Shown: positions 33,608-42,404, counted from the first letter of the stretch. The stretch is DNA of 64,000 nt from Natronomonas gomsonensis (GCF_024300825.1 NZ_CP101323.1:992001-1056000), one strand, 5' to 3'. A program made the numbers and translations. Notes: generated from the sequence alone by a model not told the origin.

Positions 33608-35755
33608 ATGAATGTAGGGGCGTTCGTCTGCGGCTGTGGTGGAACGTGTAGTGTCGACCTCGAGGGCGTCCGCGAGGGCGTCCGCGACGTCGACGTCGTC
33701 GCGTCCTCGGAGTTGCTCTGTGAGGGCGGCCTCGACGGCGTCGAGCACGTCATCGACGAGTACGACCTCGACCAACTCATCGTGACGGCCCCCGACGACC
33801 GGTGTCAAGAGACGTTCCGGAAGGTACTCGACCGGAAGGGGCTGCACCCGAAGGCCGCGGCGTTCGTCGACCACAGGGAACGCAACGCGTGGGTCCACGA
33901 CGACGCGGCTGCCACCGACAAGACCGCACGCCTGCTCAACGCGACCCACGCCGGTCTACAGGAAGAGGCCGTCTCCCGGACGGTGTCCCGAGAAGCCAGC
34001 GACGAGGTCGCCGTCGTCGGCGACGCCGAAGCGGCGGCGGCCCTCGCCGACTCCGCGGACGTGACCCTCGTCGCCGACGGCAAGGAGTTCGAAAACGCGG
34101 ACATCGACCTCGAAGCCGTCGATATCGCTCGCGGGGAGGTCGTCGGCGTCGATGGGTCGTTCGGCGAGTTCGAACTCACGCTCGAGTCGCGAGTCACCGA
34201 CGCCTGTATCGACTGCATGGAGTGTGTTCGGGAGGGACCCGACAGCGTCACGGCCAGACCCGTACAGATTCCCGCCGACGCCCCCGACGGCGGGTGGACC
34301 GACCTGTGTCCCACCGACGCCATCGAGATGGAGGGAACGACCCGGCGAATCGTCGTCGACCAGGTAGTCTACCCCGACGCCGACTCCGACACCCGCGGCG
34401 GCCGCGTCGGCTACTACACCGGACCCGTCGACGCCGCCACGATAGCGGCCGTCGAAACCCATCTCGGCGGCATCGAGAAGCCAGCCTTCCTCAACCTCGA
34501 GATGGACGTGTGTGCCGCGGGGGAGTCCTCCCAACAGGGTTGTACCGCCTGTACAGACGCCTGCCCGCACGACGCGGTCCAGCGACCCACCATCGACTCC
34601 GTCGAGTTCGACGAGGTAGCCTGTCAGAACTGCGGGGCCTGCACCTCGGCGTGTCCCACGGGTGCGACGAAGCTTCGTGACCCATCCAACCGACGCATCG
34701 CCCGCGAAGTCGAGGCGCTTCTCACCGCCGAGAACGACGACGGTGGCTGGCTGTTTGCCCGCGGGACCGACGGCATCGAACGACCAGTCGTCGCCTTCGT
34801 CTGCTCGGAGCGGGCCGCCGACCGCCTGCGGGAGTACGGCCGTCAGGCCGCACTCGATGAAGGCGTTTCCTACCCGCCGGTGTTGCCCGCGGAGGTCAAC
34901 TGCACCGACACGGTCGGCGAGGCCCACGCCCTCCACGCACTGGCCGCCGGCGCCGACGGCGTCGCGGTCGTCGGCTGTGGGGATTCCTGTCTCCACTCCG
35001 GCCCCGACCCGAAGGCCGAACTCGTCGAGCGACTGAACCGCGCCTGCTCGGATCTCGGATTGGGCGAGCGCGTAACGTTCCTCGCACCGGGTGCCAATCC
35101 CGAGACGTTCTGTGCGGAACTGGAGTCGTTCGTCGACGGCCTCGACGAGTCGCCGGTTCCCACCGGCGAACACGAGGCGACGGGCACCATCGACGGCGAC
35201 ATCGACCGTCCGTCCTTCGCCTCCCACGCGTGGACCCTCGAATCCGTTCGCGTGCTCCTCGAACACGTCGACCCCGACCGAGAAATCGTTCGTGGGCTGA
35301 AGGACTTCGGTCGGATGGAGGTGTCGGACGCCTGCAACCTGACGCCGACGTGTACGAACCTCTGTCCGACCGACGCCATTCAGCGGACCGACGGCGGTGA
35401 CCTGCTTTTCAACCACGAGCGCTGTGTCAACTGCGGCCTCTGTGAGGAGGGCTGTCCGGAGACGGCGATTACGATGCAGGAGGGCTTGGAACTGTCGCTG
35501 TTGCCGGAAAACCGCGAGGAACCGACCGATGGCGTCCCGGAGGAACTCGGGACCGCGTGGACCCGCGTCTACGACGGCGAGATGCAGGAGTGTGTCCGCT
35601 GTGGCAAACCGTTTGCCTCCGCCGGCACCATCGAGACGGTTCGTGGGGAAGTCGGCGACGCCGTCGAAGGTATCGCCCCAGACTCTCCACACTCGGTGTT
35701 CGAGTACTGTGGTGACTGCCGGACGCACCTGCTGTTCGAACGAGGTGAGAACTGA
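33608..35755 (+). CDS. HdrA-like polyferredoxin with embedded MvhD-like domain
   Basis: 715 residues. It begins with the HdrA-type motif FVCGCGGTCSVDL. A shrunken dinucleotide-binding region follows (EVAVVGDAEAAAALADSADV) that lacks the glycine loop for FAD. Fe-S motifs then follow: CIDCMECVREGPDS, CTACTDACPHDAV and CQNCGACTSACP. Residues about 395-515 resemble MvhD, the delta subunit of F420/heterodisulfide-coupled hydrogenases (VVGCGDSCLHSGPDPKAE). After that come CNLTPTCTNLCPTDAI, CVNCGLCEEGCPET and a final CVRCG...CGDC. Divergent from fdh and followed by a TorD-like gene with 1-nt overlap, so probably an electron wire for formate metabolism (inference). Confidence 0.85.
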   Translation: MNVGAFVCGCGGTCSVDLEGVREGVRDVDVVASSELLCEGGLDGVEHVIDEYDLDQLIVTAPDDRCQETFRKVLDRKGLHPKAAAFVDHRERNAWVHDDAAATDKTARLLNATHAGLQEEAVSRTVSREASDEVAVVGDAEAAAALADSADVTLVADGKEFENADIDLEAVDIARGEVVGVDGSFGEFELTLESRVTDACIDCMECVREGPDSVTARPVQIPADAPDGGWTDLCPTDAIEMEGTTRRIVVDQVVYPDADSDTRGGRVGYYTGPVDAATIAAVETHLGGIEKPAFLNLEMDVCAAGESSQQGCTACTDACPHDAVQRPTIDSVEFDEVACQNCGACTSACPTGATKLRDPSNRRIAREVEALLTAENDDGGWLFARGTDGIERPVVAFVCSERAADRLREYGRQAALDEGVSYPPVLPAEVNCTDTVGEAHALHALAAGADGVAVVGCGDSCLHSGPDPKAELVERLNRACSDLGLGERVTFLAPGANPETFCAELESFVDGLDESPVPTGEHEATGTIDGDIDRPSFASHAWTLESVRVLLEHVDPDREIVRGLKDFGRMEVSDACNLTPTCTNLCPTDAIQRTDGGDLLFNHERCVNCGLCEEGCPETAITMQEGLELSLLPENREEPTDGVPEELGTAWTRVYDGEMQECVRCGKPFASAGTIETVRGEVGDAVEGIAPDSPHSVFEYCGDCRTHLLFERGEN

Positions 35756-36402
35756 TGGACGATAACCGAATCTACGAGGCCCGACTGGAAGTGATAGATT
35801 TCCTCATCGAGGTGTTCTACGACGCCCCGAGCGAGGAGTTCCTCGGACGGCTGTTCTCCGGCGACGTAGCCGTTCCCGACGACGAAATCAACGAGCGAAT
35901 GGACCGCGGCTTCGAGCGACTCGAGGCGTTCATCGAGGCCAACCGGTCCCGTCCGGTCGAGGCGGTAGCGGACGAACTCCGAACGGAGTACACCCGGCTG
36001 TTCGTGGGGCCGCGACCGCCGGCGTTGCCCCACGAGACGTACTTCCGTGAGGACACCGAACTCATCGGTGAGGGTCTCACGACGGTCGAAGCCGCCTACT
36101 CGGCGGCCGGGTGGACACCACCGGAGAACTACCCAGAGGAAAACGACCACGTCGCCGTCGAACTCGCGTTCCTCCGGAACCTCGTCGACCGCCAGCGACG
36201 CGGCGAGGAGGCCGCCTTCGATTACGAGCGCGTGCTCATCGATGAGCACCTCCAGACGTGGCACGAACCGTTCCTCGAAACTATCGAATCGGAGCTGGAT
36301 GAGGGCGACGCAGAGACGAACCTCTTTCTCGCTGGCGCGGAGGTACTCGTCGGGTTCGTCGAGTTCGAGGACGAACTCGTCGCCCAGCAGGTTCCTACGT
36401 AG
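35755..36402 (+). CDS. TorD/DmsD-family chaperone
   Basis: 215 residues, all-helical, with the family motif EYTRLFVGPRPPALPHETYF and an EENDHVAVELAFLRNLV helix. TorD-type proteins bind the Tat signal and the apoprotein of molybdoenzymes, so it most likely matures the nearby formate dehydrogenase. The ATG overlaps the stop of the polyferredoxin gene by 1 nt. The end overlaps a convergent small gene by 8 nt. Confidence 0.88.
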   Translation: MDDNRIYEARLEVIDFLIEVFYDAPSEEFLGRLFSGDVAVPDDEINERMDRGFERLEAFIEANRSRPVEAVADELRTEYTRLFVGPRPPALPHETYFREDTELIGEGLTTVEAAYSAAGWTPPENYPEENDHVAVELAFLRNLVDRQRRGEEAAFDYERVLIDEHLQTWHEPFLETIESELDEGDAETNLFLAGAEVLVGFVEFEDELVAQQVPT

Positions 36403-36613
36403 CCCCGTAGACGACGACGAACCCCGACAGTAACGCGAGCACCGCGAGGGCGGCCGCGAGAGGTGCACCAGCCGCAATCGTCCGTTCCATCAGGAAATAG
36501 CTACTCCAGACGCCGCGCCACTCGGCGAACAGCGAGACGACGCCGACGCCGGCGACCACCGCAAGCAGGGCGCCGACCGCGGCCGTCAGCGCCGCGGTAC
36601 TCATCTCACCCAT
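36395..36613 (-). CDS. Small membrane protein (two helices), third gene of a small operon
   Basis: The likely start is the MGEMSTAAL methionine, giving 72 residues with two helices (ALTAAVGALLAVVAGVGVV and APLAAALAVLALLSGFVVVY). It overlaps the upstream membrane protein gene by a few nucleotides, so the two are translationally coupled. Alternative in-frame starts (36628 or 36604) change only the first few residues. Function unknown. Confidence 0.6.
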   Translation of the reverse strand: MGEMSTAALTAAVGALLAVVAGVGVVSLFAEWRGVWSSYFLMERTIAAGAPLAAALAVLALLSGFVVVYGAT

Positions 36614-36884
36614 CGTACCACCGCCCAACGACGAGGATGCCGAACAGCGGAACGAGCGCCGTGAGCAGATAGCTCACCAGCGTCGACATGTATCTGATGG
36701 TCGATTCGAGGTGGATAGACCAGTGCCACGTTCCCTTCAGCCCGGCGATGATGGCGACGGTACCGACGACCAGAAGCGACAGTCCGATGAGCGCCGCGAC
36801 TACGTAGACGGCCGCGCGAACGTAGCTCAAAACACGGTCGGCGCCGAAGTCGGTCGGCGCGTCGGAGTCCGTTTCGACGGCCAT
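36606..36884 (-). CDS. Small membrane protein (two helices), second gene of a small operon
   Basis: 92 residues from the ATG at 36884, chosen because the longer frame is arginine-rich and overlaps the previous gene. Two long helices (YVVAALIGLSLLVVGTVAII and YMSTLVSYLLTALVPLFGIL) flank a WHWSIHLES segment. It starts 2 nt after the stop of the preceding tiny gene. Operon position next to the TorD and formate dehydrogenase genes is suggestive, but nothing in the sequence shows function. Confidence 0.65.
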   Translation of the reverse strand: MAVETDSDAPTDFGADRVLSYVRAAVYVVAALIGLSLLVVGTVAIIAGLKGTWHWSIHLESTIRYMSTLVSYLLTALVPLFGILVVGRWYDG

Positions 36885-36886
36885 CT

Positions 36887-37021
36887 TCAACACCAGTGTT
36901 CCCTGTAGGCGTCGTAGACGACGACGGCGACGGCGACGAACCCGAGACCGAGAACGACGAACGAGGTCAACGACGCCTGTGGTGTCGTCCCAAGATGTGC
37001 GATACCATGGACCATGGTCAT
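36887..37021 (-). CDS. Tiny single-helix membrane protein (44 residues)
   Basis: A 44-residue protein starting MTMVHGIAHLG (37021; the second methionine at 37015 is equally possible). It has one helix, SFVVLGLGFVAVAVVVYDAY, and ends in REHWC. The plus-strand motif CTAAAC about 25 nt away gives TTTAG on its strand as a TATA-like element. It leads a three-gene operon of small membrane proteins. Function unknown. Confidence 0.55.
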   Translation of the reverse strand: MTMVHGIAHLGTTPQASLTSFVVLGLGFVAVAVVVYDAYREHWC

Positions 37022-37139
37022 AGTTGTGAATCGCCAGTCTAAACCCTTGTGGACCCCAATCGATTCTGTCACGAATGAAAATCGAACAGTTCACCGAGCC
37101 GCGAAAAACGCTTTTGACTGTTCAGACGTACTCCAGCGC

Positions 37140-38372
37140 ATGCCATCGCGACGCGGCCTCCTCGGACGGCTGGTGGCGCTCGGTGCCGCGACGATTCCGG
37201 GGTGTTCGGCGGTGCTTTCGCGGCGCCGTAACTCGCCGGTGTCGCTCCCGCCGAACCCCCACGAGGTGCCCGACCGCCAGCACGCGTGGGACGCCGTGTT
37301 GCACACCGACGAACATGACAACCGCCAGCCACCGCGTCACCACCGGGTGCTCCTGTTGGAGTTGGATGCCGAGCCGTCAGTCGAGGCAGCCGACACCGTC
37401 GAGACGGCGATGCGAGAGGTGGAAGCCACCTACGAGTGGTCGCCGGAAGGACTCCTCCACGCGCTGGCGTGGGGGACCGACTACTTCGAGCGAATCGGCG
37501 AGTTGAGCGCCTCGCCTATTCGCAAGCCGGAGGTGCTGTCCCGAACCGACGACCCCGACCTCCTCTCCTACGACGCGGCCCTCGTCCTCGCCGCCGACGT
37601 GCCCTCACATCTGGTCCGCACGGAGACGGCGCTGTTCTCGGAGTCCGACTCCCTCGAAGGACGTGACCTCGACGCCCGACTCGGCGAGGTGTTCTCGATT
37701 GCCGGCCGTCGAACCGGGTTCCACGGGGCGGGCCTTCCAGCAGAACACACCGACGCCGAAGGCGTCCCGAACGACATTCCCCAGGACGCACCCATGTTTA
37801 CCGGCTTTATGTCGATGCGCCGGGGCACACAGCCGAGCGAGGACCGCGTTACCATCGACGACGGAGCCCTCGACGACAGCCGCTTCGACGGCGGCACGAC
37901 GATGCATCTCTCGCATCTCTCGGAGTCACTCGACGACTGGTGGGCGATGGCCGACGAAGAGCGCGTCGCTCGGATGTTCTCACCCGACTTCTCCCCCTCG
38001 GACATCGACGCGCTGACCGACACCGTACCGTTTGCCGACAGCGCCTTCGACCACGCCGCGGAGTTCGGCGTCGTCGGCCACCACGAGAAGGTGGCTCGGG
38101 CGCGCGAGGATGGCAAACCGGTCATCCTGCGTCGGGACTTCAACACCACAGACGGCGGCCGAGCGGGCGTCCACTTCCTGTCGTTTCAGGCGTCCCTCGA
38201 CGACTTCGTCGCCACGCGGAAGGCGATGAACGGGTGGTTCCTGCGCAACGAGCACGAACAAGTGACCGACAGGAAGAACAACGGCCTGCTGAACTTCATC
38301 GAGGTGGAGTCGCGGGCGAACTTCTACGTGCCGCCGCGTTCCGACCGAGCGTTTCCGGCGTTCTCGCCGTAG
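37140..38372 (+). CDS. Tat-exported DyP-like haem peroxidase
   Basis: 410 residues from the ATG at 37140. The N-terminus reads MPSRRGLLGRLVALGAATIPGC: a twin-arginine signal with a lipobox-like cysteine at residue 22. The body resembles dye-decolourising peroxidases: GFMSMRRGTQPSEDRV and GGTTMHLSHL, then LRRDFNTTDGGRAGVHFLSF near the C-terminus. Such enzymes use H2O2 with a haem bound through a histidine in the C-terminal half. The family may be the haloarchaeal DUF7405 group (from memory). The preceding region is divergent from the small membrane operon. Confidence 0.75.
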   Translation: MPSRRGLLGRLVALGAATIPGCSAVLSRRRNSPVSLPPNPHEVPDRQHAWDAVLHTDEHDNRQPPRHHRVLLLELDAEPSVEAADTVETAMREVEATYEWSPEGLLHALAWGTDYFERIGELSASPIRKPEVLSRTDDPDLLSYDAALVLAADVPSHLVRTETALFSESDSLEGRDLDARLGEVFSIAGRRTGFHGAGLPAEHTDAEGVPNDIPQDAPMFTGFMSMRRGTQPSEDRVTIDDGALDDSRFDGGTTMHLSHLSESLDDWWAMADEERVARMFSPDFSPSDIDALTDTVPFADSAFDHAAEFGVVGHHEKVARAREDGKPVILRRDFNTTDGGRAGVHFLSFQASLDDFVATRKAMNGWFLRNEHEQVTDRKNNGLLNFIEVESRANFYVPPRSDRAFPAFSP

Positions 38373-38375
38373 CTC

Positions 38376-38513
38376 TTACTCTTCGAGGGAAACGTCGCCG
38401 TCGACTTCGCCGGTTGGGAGTTCGTTCGGCCAGACCCCGTGGTCCCACACCTCGAAGCCGTCGAACGTCTCGGTTGCGCCTTTGGGACGCCATTCGCCGT
38501 CCTTGTGTGCCAT
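38376..38513 (-). CDS. Tiny aromatic-rich protein (45 residues)
   Basis: 45 residues starting MAHKDGEWRPKGATETFDGF. The ATG at 38513 is supported by a TATA-like element about 27 nt upstream on its strand (TATTAAG on the plus strand, 38537-38543), so the message is leaderless. It is rich in Trp, Phe and Gly and ends VDGDVSLEE. It converges on the DyP-like gene with a 3-nt gap. Unknown function. Confidence 0.7.
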   Translation of the reverse strand: MAHKDGEWRPKGATETFDGFEVWDHGVWPNELPTGEVDGDVSLEE

Positions 38514-38567
38514 ATAGTGACATACTCCCGAGACGGTATTAAGTTTTGTGCGGTGTCCTGTCAAGGG

Positions 38568-38903
38568 CTACCCGGTCGGCGGTGCGTTGGACGGTCGGTC
38601 GGCCTCGTCGAGGAACACCCGCGCGAACAGGTCGACGTACATCGCGAGTACGTCCGAGGCCTCGATGTCGGCCGAGGCGGCCTGCGTTTCGAGGAACGCC
38701 GCCAACTCGTCGGTCGGTTCGTGGTGGACGGTTCTACCCTCGAGTTCGAACGTCACCTCGTGGGCTCCGGAGACGAGGTGTTCGACCTCTAACAGCGCCT
38801 GTTCGACCTTGGTCTCGAGTGCGTCGTCGATGTCCTCCAGACGCGCCTCACCCCACTGCTCGGCGGCGTCGTACAGCCGGTCGCTGACCTCGAAGGATAT
38901 CAA
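38568..38903 (-). CDS. Uncharacterised small acidic protein (111 residues)
   Basis: A soluble helical protein starting MISFEVSDRLYDAAEQWGEA with an amphipathic middle (ALLEVEHLVSGAHEVTFEL). It overlaps the upstream zinc-ribbon gene by 4 nt and is the last of a three-gene operon (membrane protein, zinc ribbon, this). I do not recognise the family. Confidence 0.65.
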   Translation of the reverse strand: MISFEVSDRLYDAAEQWGEARLEDIDDALETKVEQALLEVEHLVSGAHEVTFELEGRTVHHEPTDELAAFLETQAASADIEASDVLAMYVDLFARVFLDEADRPSNAPPTG

Positions 38904-39046
38904 AACGACGCTCCCTCCTCGGCTTCGAAGGCGGTCGTCCAGACGGTTTCCTCCTCACACACCGGACACTGCTGGCGGAGTTCCGACCGCTCCATCCGGG
39001 CGAAGTTGCCCATCTGTCCGCAGTCGGTGCACTCGAAGTACGTCAT
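38900..39046 (-). CDS. Zinc-ribbon protein (48 residues)
   Basis: 48 residues starting MTYFECTDCGQMGNFARMER. CTDC and CPVC make one zinc-ribbon site. The start overlaps the stop of the upstream membrane gene (4 nt, ATGA) and the stop overlaps the next gene by 4 nt. A tiny adaptor-type protein; function unknown. Confidence 0.75.
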   Translation of the reverse strand: MTYFECTDCGQMGNFARMERSELRQQCPVCEEETVWTTAFEAEEGASF

Positions 39047-39297
39047 TCGGGTGGCCAACTCTCCGGCGACGGCTCTTCTTCGCCCAGTTCGCCGAACAGG
39101 GCGACGAGCAACGCGAGGAAGGCCGCGAGGACGACCAACCCGACGACCCCACTGGGGGCAGACCGGCCGATGTAGTCCATCGACGCCCACTGTATCGACC
39201 CGAACACCTCGAACCAGACGACGACCGACCAAATCGCGACTGCGAGCGCCGCGAACGTTATCCACCGCGTCCGTTGAAGCGCAGTTCTGAGACCCAT
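39043..39297 (-). CDS. Small membrane protein (84 residues)
   Basis: 84 residues with two hydrophobic helices (WITFAALAVAIWSVVVWFEV and SGVVGLVVLAAFLALLVALF) and an acidic tail (GELGEEEPSPESWPPE). First gene of a three-gene operon with the zinc ribbon and the 111-residue protein. Function unknown. A short CCACA/TGTGG hairpin (39309-39325) lies 11 nt upstream. Confidence 0.7.
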   Translation of the reverse strand: MGLRTALQRTRWITFAALAVAIWSVVVWFEVFGSIQWASMDYIGRSAPSGVVGLVVLAAFLALLVALFGELGEEEPSPESWPPE

Positions 39298-39340
39298 GGT
39301 AACTTACCACACGACTGTTGTGGGGCCGAGGATGAAAAGG

Positions 39341-40054
39341 TTACTCCACCTGCCACTCTGCTTTCTCCGCGGCGTCCTCCAGCGGGAGGAACTCCCAGCC
39401 ATCCGGTGTCCACCCCGCCTCCTCGGGGACGCCGACGAGGACGAACCGCTCGGCGTAGAACATCGAGTGGCGGTTGATTTCCGCGAGGCGTTCGGTGGGA
39501 CCGGTGCCGCTTCCGCTGAAGAAATCCACGTCTATGGTGTGCTCTCGCTGGAATCGGTTGATGACGTGGGCCGGTACGTCGCCGACCAACCCGAGCCAGT
39601 CGGCCCACTCTGCCGCGTCCGCGAAGACGTAGGCGGGATTTTCCAGCCGTTTTGCGGCTTCGTAGGTGAGCGCGAGCGTCATGTCGTCGGCGTCCCCGCC
39701 GTGTGGACCGGACGCCTGCTGGCTGTCGGCCTCCGACGCCTCCGGTTGCGCGGCTTCGGGGTCCGCACTCCGGCCGGCACCGCCCCCGGAACCGCCGCCT
39801 TCGACGGGAATACCTGCCGGCCTGTCTTTGTTCTCGTGGGGGACGTGGGGGACCGCCCCGGAGCCACCGTCTTCGTCGGTGGTGCTTCCACCCCCTGGGT
39901 CCGCGTTCCGAGCGGCCCTTGTTTCGGCTTCCGGGGAGTCGGATTGCTCCGGCTGCGATTGGTCGGCATCATCGCGCCAGAGCCAGTCACCGTCGTTTCC
40001 GGTCTCCGATTCGGATTCGGTCTCGATGTCGTCGAGATCGATTTCGTCAGTCAT
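39341..40054 (-). CDS. DUF7124-like protein with long low-complexity acidic N-terminus
   Basis: 237 residues. The first 120 are disordered, rich in E, D, S, G and P. The C-terminal 115 are a compact domain starting MTLALTYEAAKRLENP and ending LPLEDAAEKAEWQVE. The same domain occurs alone at 50784-51173, so this is a family member with an added tail. The ATG overlaps the stop of the aldehyde:ferredoxin oxidoreductase gene by 8 nt, so it is translated with it. Confidence 0.75.
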   Translation of the reverse strand: MTDEIDLDDIETESESETGNDGDWLWRDDADQSQPEQSDSPEAETRAARNADPGGGSTTDEDGGSGAVPHVPHENKDRPAGIPVEGGGSGGGAGRSADPEAAQPEASEADSQQASGPHGGDADDMTLALTYEAAKRLENPAYVFADAAEWADWLGLVGDVPAHVINRFQREHTIDVDFFSGSGTGPTERLAEINRHSMFYAERFVLVGVPEEAGWTPDGWEFLPLEDAAEKAEWQVE

Positions 40055-41786
40055 CGTCGAGTGTCAGGGAGTTCGACGCCACGGGCGTCTCCTCGTCGAC
40101 CGCTTCGAGCAGGTCCAGCCGGTCAAGCGTCTCTTGGGCCGGGATGCCGGCTTCGCTCCAGCCGCGGGCCGCGTAGTAGCGGTCGAGCGTCGCCTCGAAC
40201 TCAACCGACAACTCCTCGGGGTCGACGACGGCAGGGAGCGCGTCGTCGGCTCGGTCGAACCCCTCCCGGACGTTGAACAGCCGAACGAGGTTCCAGATGC
40301 GCTCGCCGGTCCGGCCGAGGTCGTCGTAGGGGGCGCCGACCGAATCGAGCCACTCGGCGCCGTCGTCGGCCAGTACCTCGCCGACGAAGTCGTCGGCGAC
40401 GAGCGACCACCGCACCGAGCGGGTGTCCTGTGCGGCGGCGACCGACCGGACCGCTCGGTCGGGGCTCCACGGCCCGTCGAACGCCTCTTCCTCGACCGGG
40501 CGGGCCCGGCGGTGACACCCACCTCGGTCGCTCGTCGCGTAGGCCAGCGCCATGCTCGCGGCGCCGCGGGGGTCGTATGCTGGAAGTTCCATCTCCTTGA
40601 CCGTCGGCACCAACTCGCCGCCACCGTACTCCCGAGCCGCGGCGTCGACGCCGTCTGCCAGGGCGTCACCGAGCGGCGTCGAACGGGTCGCCACGGCTTC
40701 CAGTAGCTCTCGGGCGCCCGCCGCATCGCCGAAACGAACGTTGACCTCTACCAACCCCGCCTCGCTGGCGCGGGCCGCCCACGCCACCGCATTGCCCGCG
40801 GAAATGAGGTCGAGCCCGAGCCGGTTACAGCGCTCGCCCAACTCGGCGACGGCGTCGAAATCGTCCAACGCGAGGCCGGCACCGAGCGTCATGGCGGTCG
40901 CACCTCGTGGCACCGAGTCGCCGGCCTCAGTCTTGATGCGAAAGCCGCCCGGAATCGGTCCGTCGTGCTCCCGCTCGATTGTGCGTGCCCGGACGGCACC
41001 GACGCCGACGCTTTCGGCGCTGTCGAACCCGCGCTCGGTCCACCCGCGCGCAGCGAGCACGCCGGTTTCGTCGGCGAACTCCACCGTCTCGACGGTGCCA
41101 GAGGCGGCTTGCCACTTGCCGGTATCGTCGCGCCGATACCGCTCGGCGTAGCGCCGACGGAGGTCCGAAAACCCCTCCGGAGAGTCACCCCGGGCGACGA
41201 CCGCCTTCAGCGATTTCGAGCCCATCACCGCGCCGGCACCGCCGCGCCCGGCGTGGTGTTCGGCGCCGTCGGAGGCTATCGTCGCGTACGCCACCTCGGC
41301 CTCTCCGGCCGGGCCGATACATGCCACCGCGCCGTCGTGGGCCTCGGCCGTCTCGGCGGCGTCGAGGCCCGCAGTCTCTGCTGGCTCGATGCGTGCGTCA
41401 CCGTCTTCGACGACGAGGCGGACGAACTCCTCGGCCGCACCGGTCACGAGAACGCCGAGGTGGTCACCGAGCGCACCGGCGAGCGTCGTCGGGAACGAAC
41501 CACCGGCATAGGAGTCGAGGAACGTCCCCGTCAGCGGCGATTTCGTCACCGCGGCGTAGCGGTCCTCGCCGGGGAGAAGCCCCGAAACCGGACCCAGCAT
41601 GAACAGCAAGGCGTTGTCGGGCCCCAGCGGGTCCACGCCCGGAGACAGTTCCTCGTAGAGATACCGAGCGCCCAGTCCCTTCCCGCCGACGTACTTCCGT
41701 CGCCACGCCTCCGGAACGCGTTCGCTCTCGACGGTGCCCGAAGAGAGGTCCACGCGCAACAGCCGATTCGGGGCAGGGCGTGCCAT
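40047..41786 (-). CDS. Aldehyde:ferredoxin oxidoreductase family protein
   Basis: 579 residues of the tungsten/molybdenum AOR family. N-terminus LLRVDLSSGTVESERVPE and GGKGLGARYLYEELS, then the family segment VMGSKSLKAVVARGD. Further family blocks are GLDLISAGNAVAWAARASE and the C-terminal region. The canonical CxxC-x3-C cluster motif is not obvious near residue 300, where I see NRLGLDLISAGN instead of a CxxDxxxC-type loop. Cluster content should therefore be checked. It oxidises aldehydes to acids with ferredoxin as acceptor in characterised members. It overlaps a DUF7124-like gene. Confidence 0.82.
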   Translation of the reverse strand: MARPAPNRLLRVDLSSGTVESERVPEAWRRKYVGGKGLGARYLYEELSPGVDPLGPDNALLFMLGPVSGLLPGEDRYAAVTKSPLTGTFLDSYAGGSFPTTLAGALGDHLGVLVTGAAEEFVRLVVEDGDARIEPAETAGLDAAETAEAHDGAVACIGPAGEAEVAYATIASDGAEHHAGRGGAGAVMGSKSLKAVVARGDSPEGFSDLRRRYAERYRRDDTGKWQAASGTVETVEFADETGVLAARGWTERGFDSAESVGVGAVRARTIEREHDGPIPGGFRIKTEAGDSVPRGATAMTLGAGLALDDFDAVAELGERCNRLGLDLISAGNAVAWAARASEAGLVEVNVRFGDAAGARELLEAVATRSTPLGDALADGVDAAAREYGGGELVPTVKEMELPAYDPRGAASMALAYATSDRGGCHRRARPVEEEAFDGPWSPDRAVRSVAAAQDTRSVRWSLVADDFVGEVLADDGAEWLDSVGAPYDDLGRTGERIWNLVRLFNVREGFDRADDALPAVVDPEELSVEFEATLDRYYAARGWSEAGIPAQETLDRLDLLEAVDEETPVASNSLTLDDD

Positions 41787-41942
41787 CTGCTAGCACGTAG
41801 ACGGAGACGAGGTTAAGTTTTCCGCCGGTCGCCGCTCTTGATTTTCTACCGCCACGGGTCGATAGTCATCGATGGCACAGTCGGTGCTGGTGGACCGAAT
41901 CAGTCTGAAGAAACGAAAACGCGGACCGTCGCGATGACGCCG

Positions 41943-42404
41943 TTACTCGTACAGCCAGGCTTCGTCGTTGCGCTCGTAATCAATGAGTTCCTCGTCGTCG
42001 AAGAACAGCTCGATTTCGCGCTCGGCGGAGCCGGGTTCGGTGTCCGAACCGTGGATGACGTTCCGACCCAAATCGATGCCGTAGTCGCCACGGATGCTGC
42101 CCGGCGGCGATTCGGCGGGGTCAGTCTCGCCCATCATGTTCCGAACCTGGGCGACCGCGTCCTGTCCCTCCCACACCATCGCGAAGACGGGGCCGGAGGT
42201 GATGAACTCGACGAGACCCTCGAAGAACGGCTCCTCGGAGAGGTCCGCGTAGTGTTCGCGGGCGTGGTCGTCGCTCAACTGCATGAACTTGCCCGCGACC
42301 ATCTTGAGTCCGCGGTCCTCGAAGCGGGAGACGATTTCGCCGATGAGTCCGCGGTGGACGCCGTCGGGCTTGACCATGACGAACGTGCGCTCGTGGTCGC
42401 TCAT
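41943..42404 (-). CDS. ndk: Nucleoside diphosphate kinase
   Basis: 153 residues. The active-site histidine is His118 in [14 protein letters not shown], and the front has [17 protein letters not shown]. It transfers the gamma phosphate from ATP to nucleoside diphosphates via the phosphohistidine. Last gene of the operon rpl7ae-rps28e-rpl24e-ndk, directly abutting rpl24e. Confidence 0.97.
   Translation of the reverse strand: MSDHERTFVMVKPDGVHRGLIGEIVSRFEDRGLKMVAGKFMQLSDDHAREHYADLSEEPFFEGLVEFITSGPVFAMVWEGQDAVAQVRNMMGETDPAESPPGSIRGDYGIDLGRNVIHGSDTEPGSAEREIELFFDDEELIDYERNDEAWLYE

Noticed and set aside
33956-35728. 590-residue antisense frame through the polyferredoxin
   Set aside because: The plus-strand protein is full of Fe-S motifs; the antisense product has no such features and shows the composition of a shadow.
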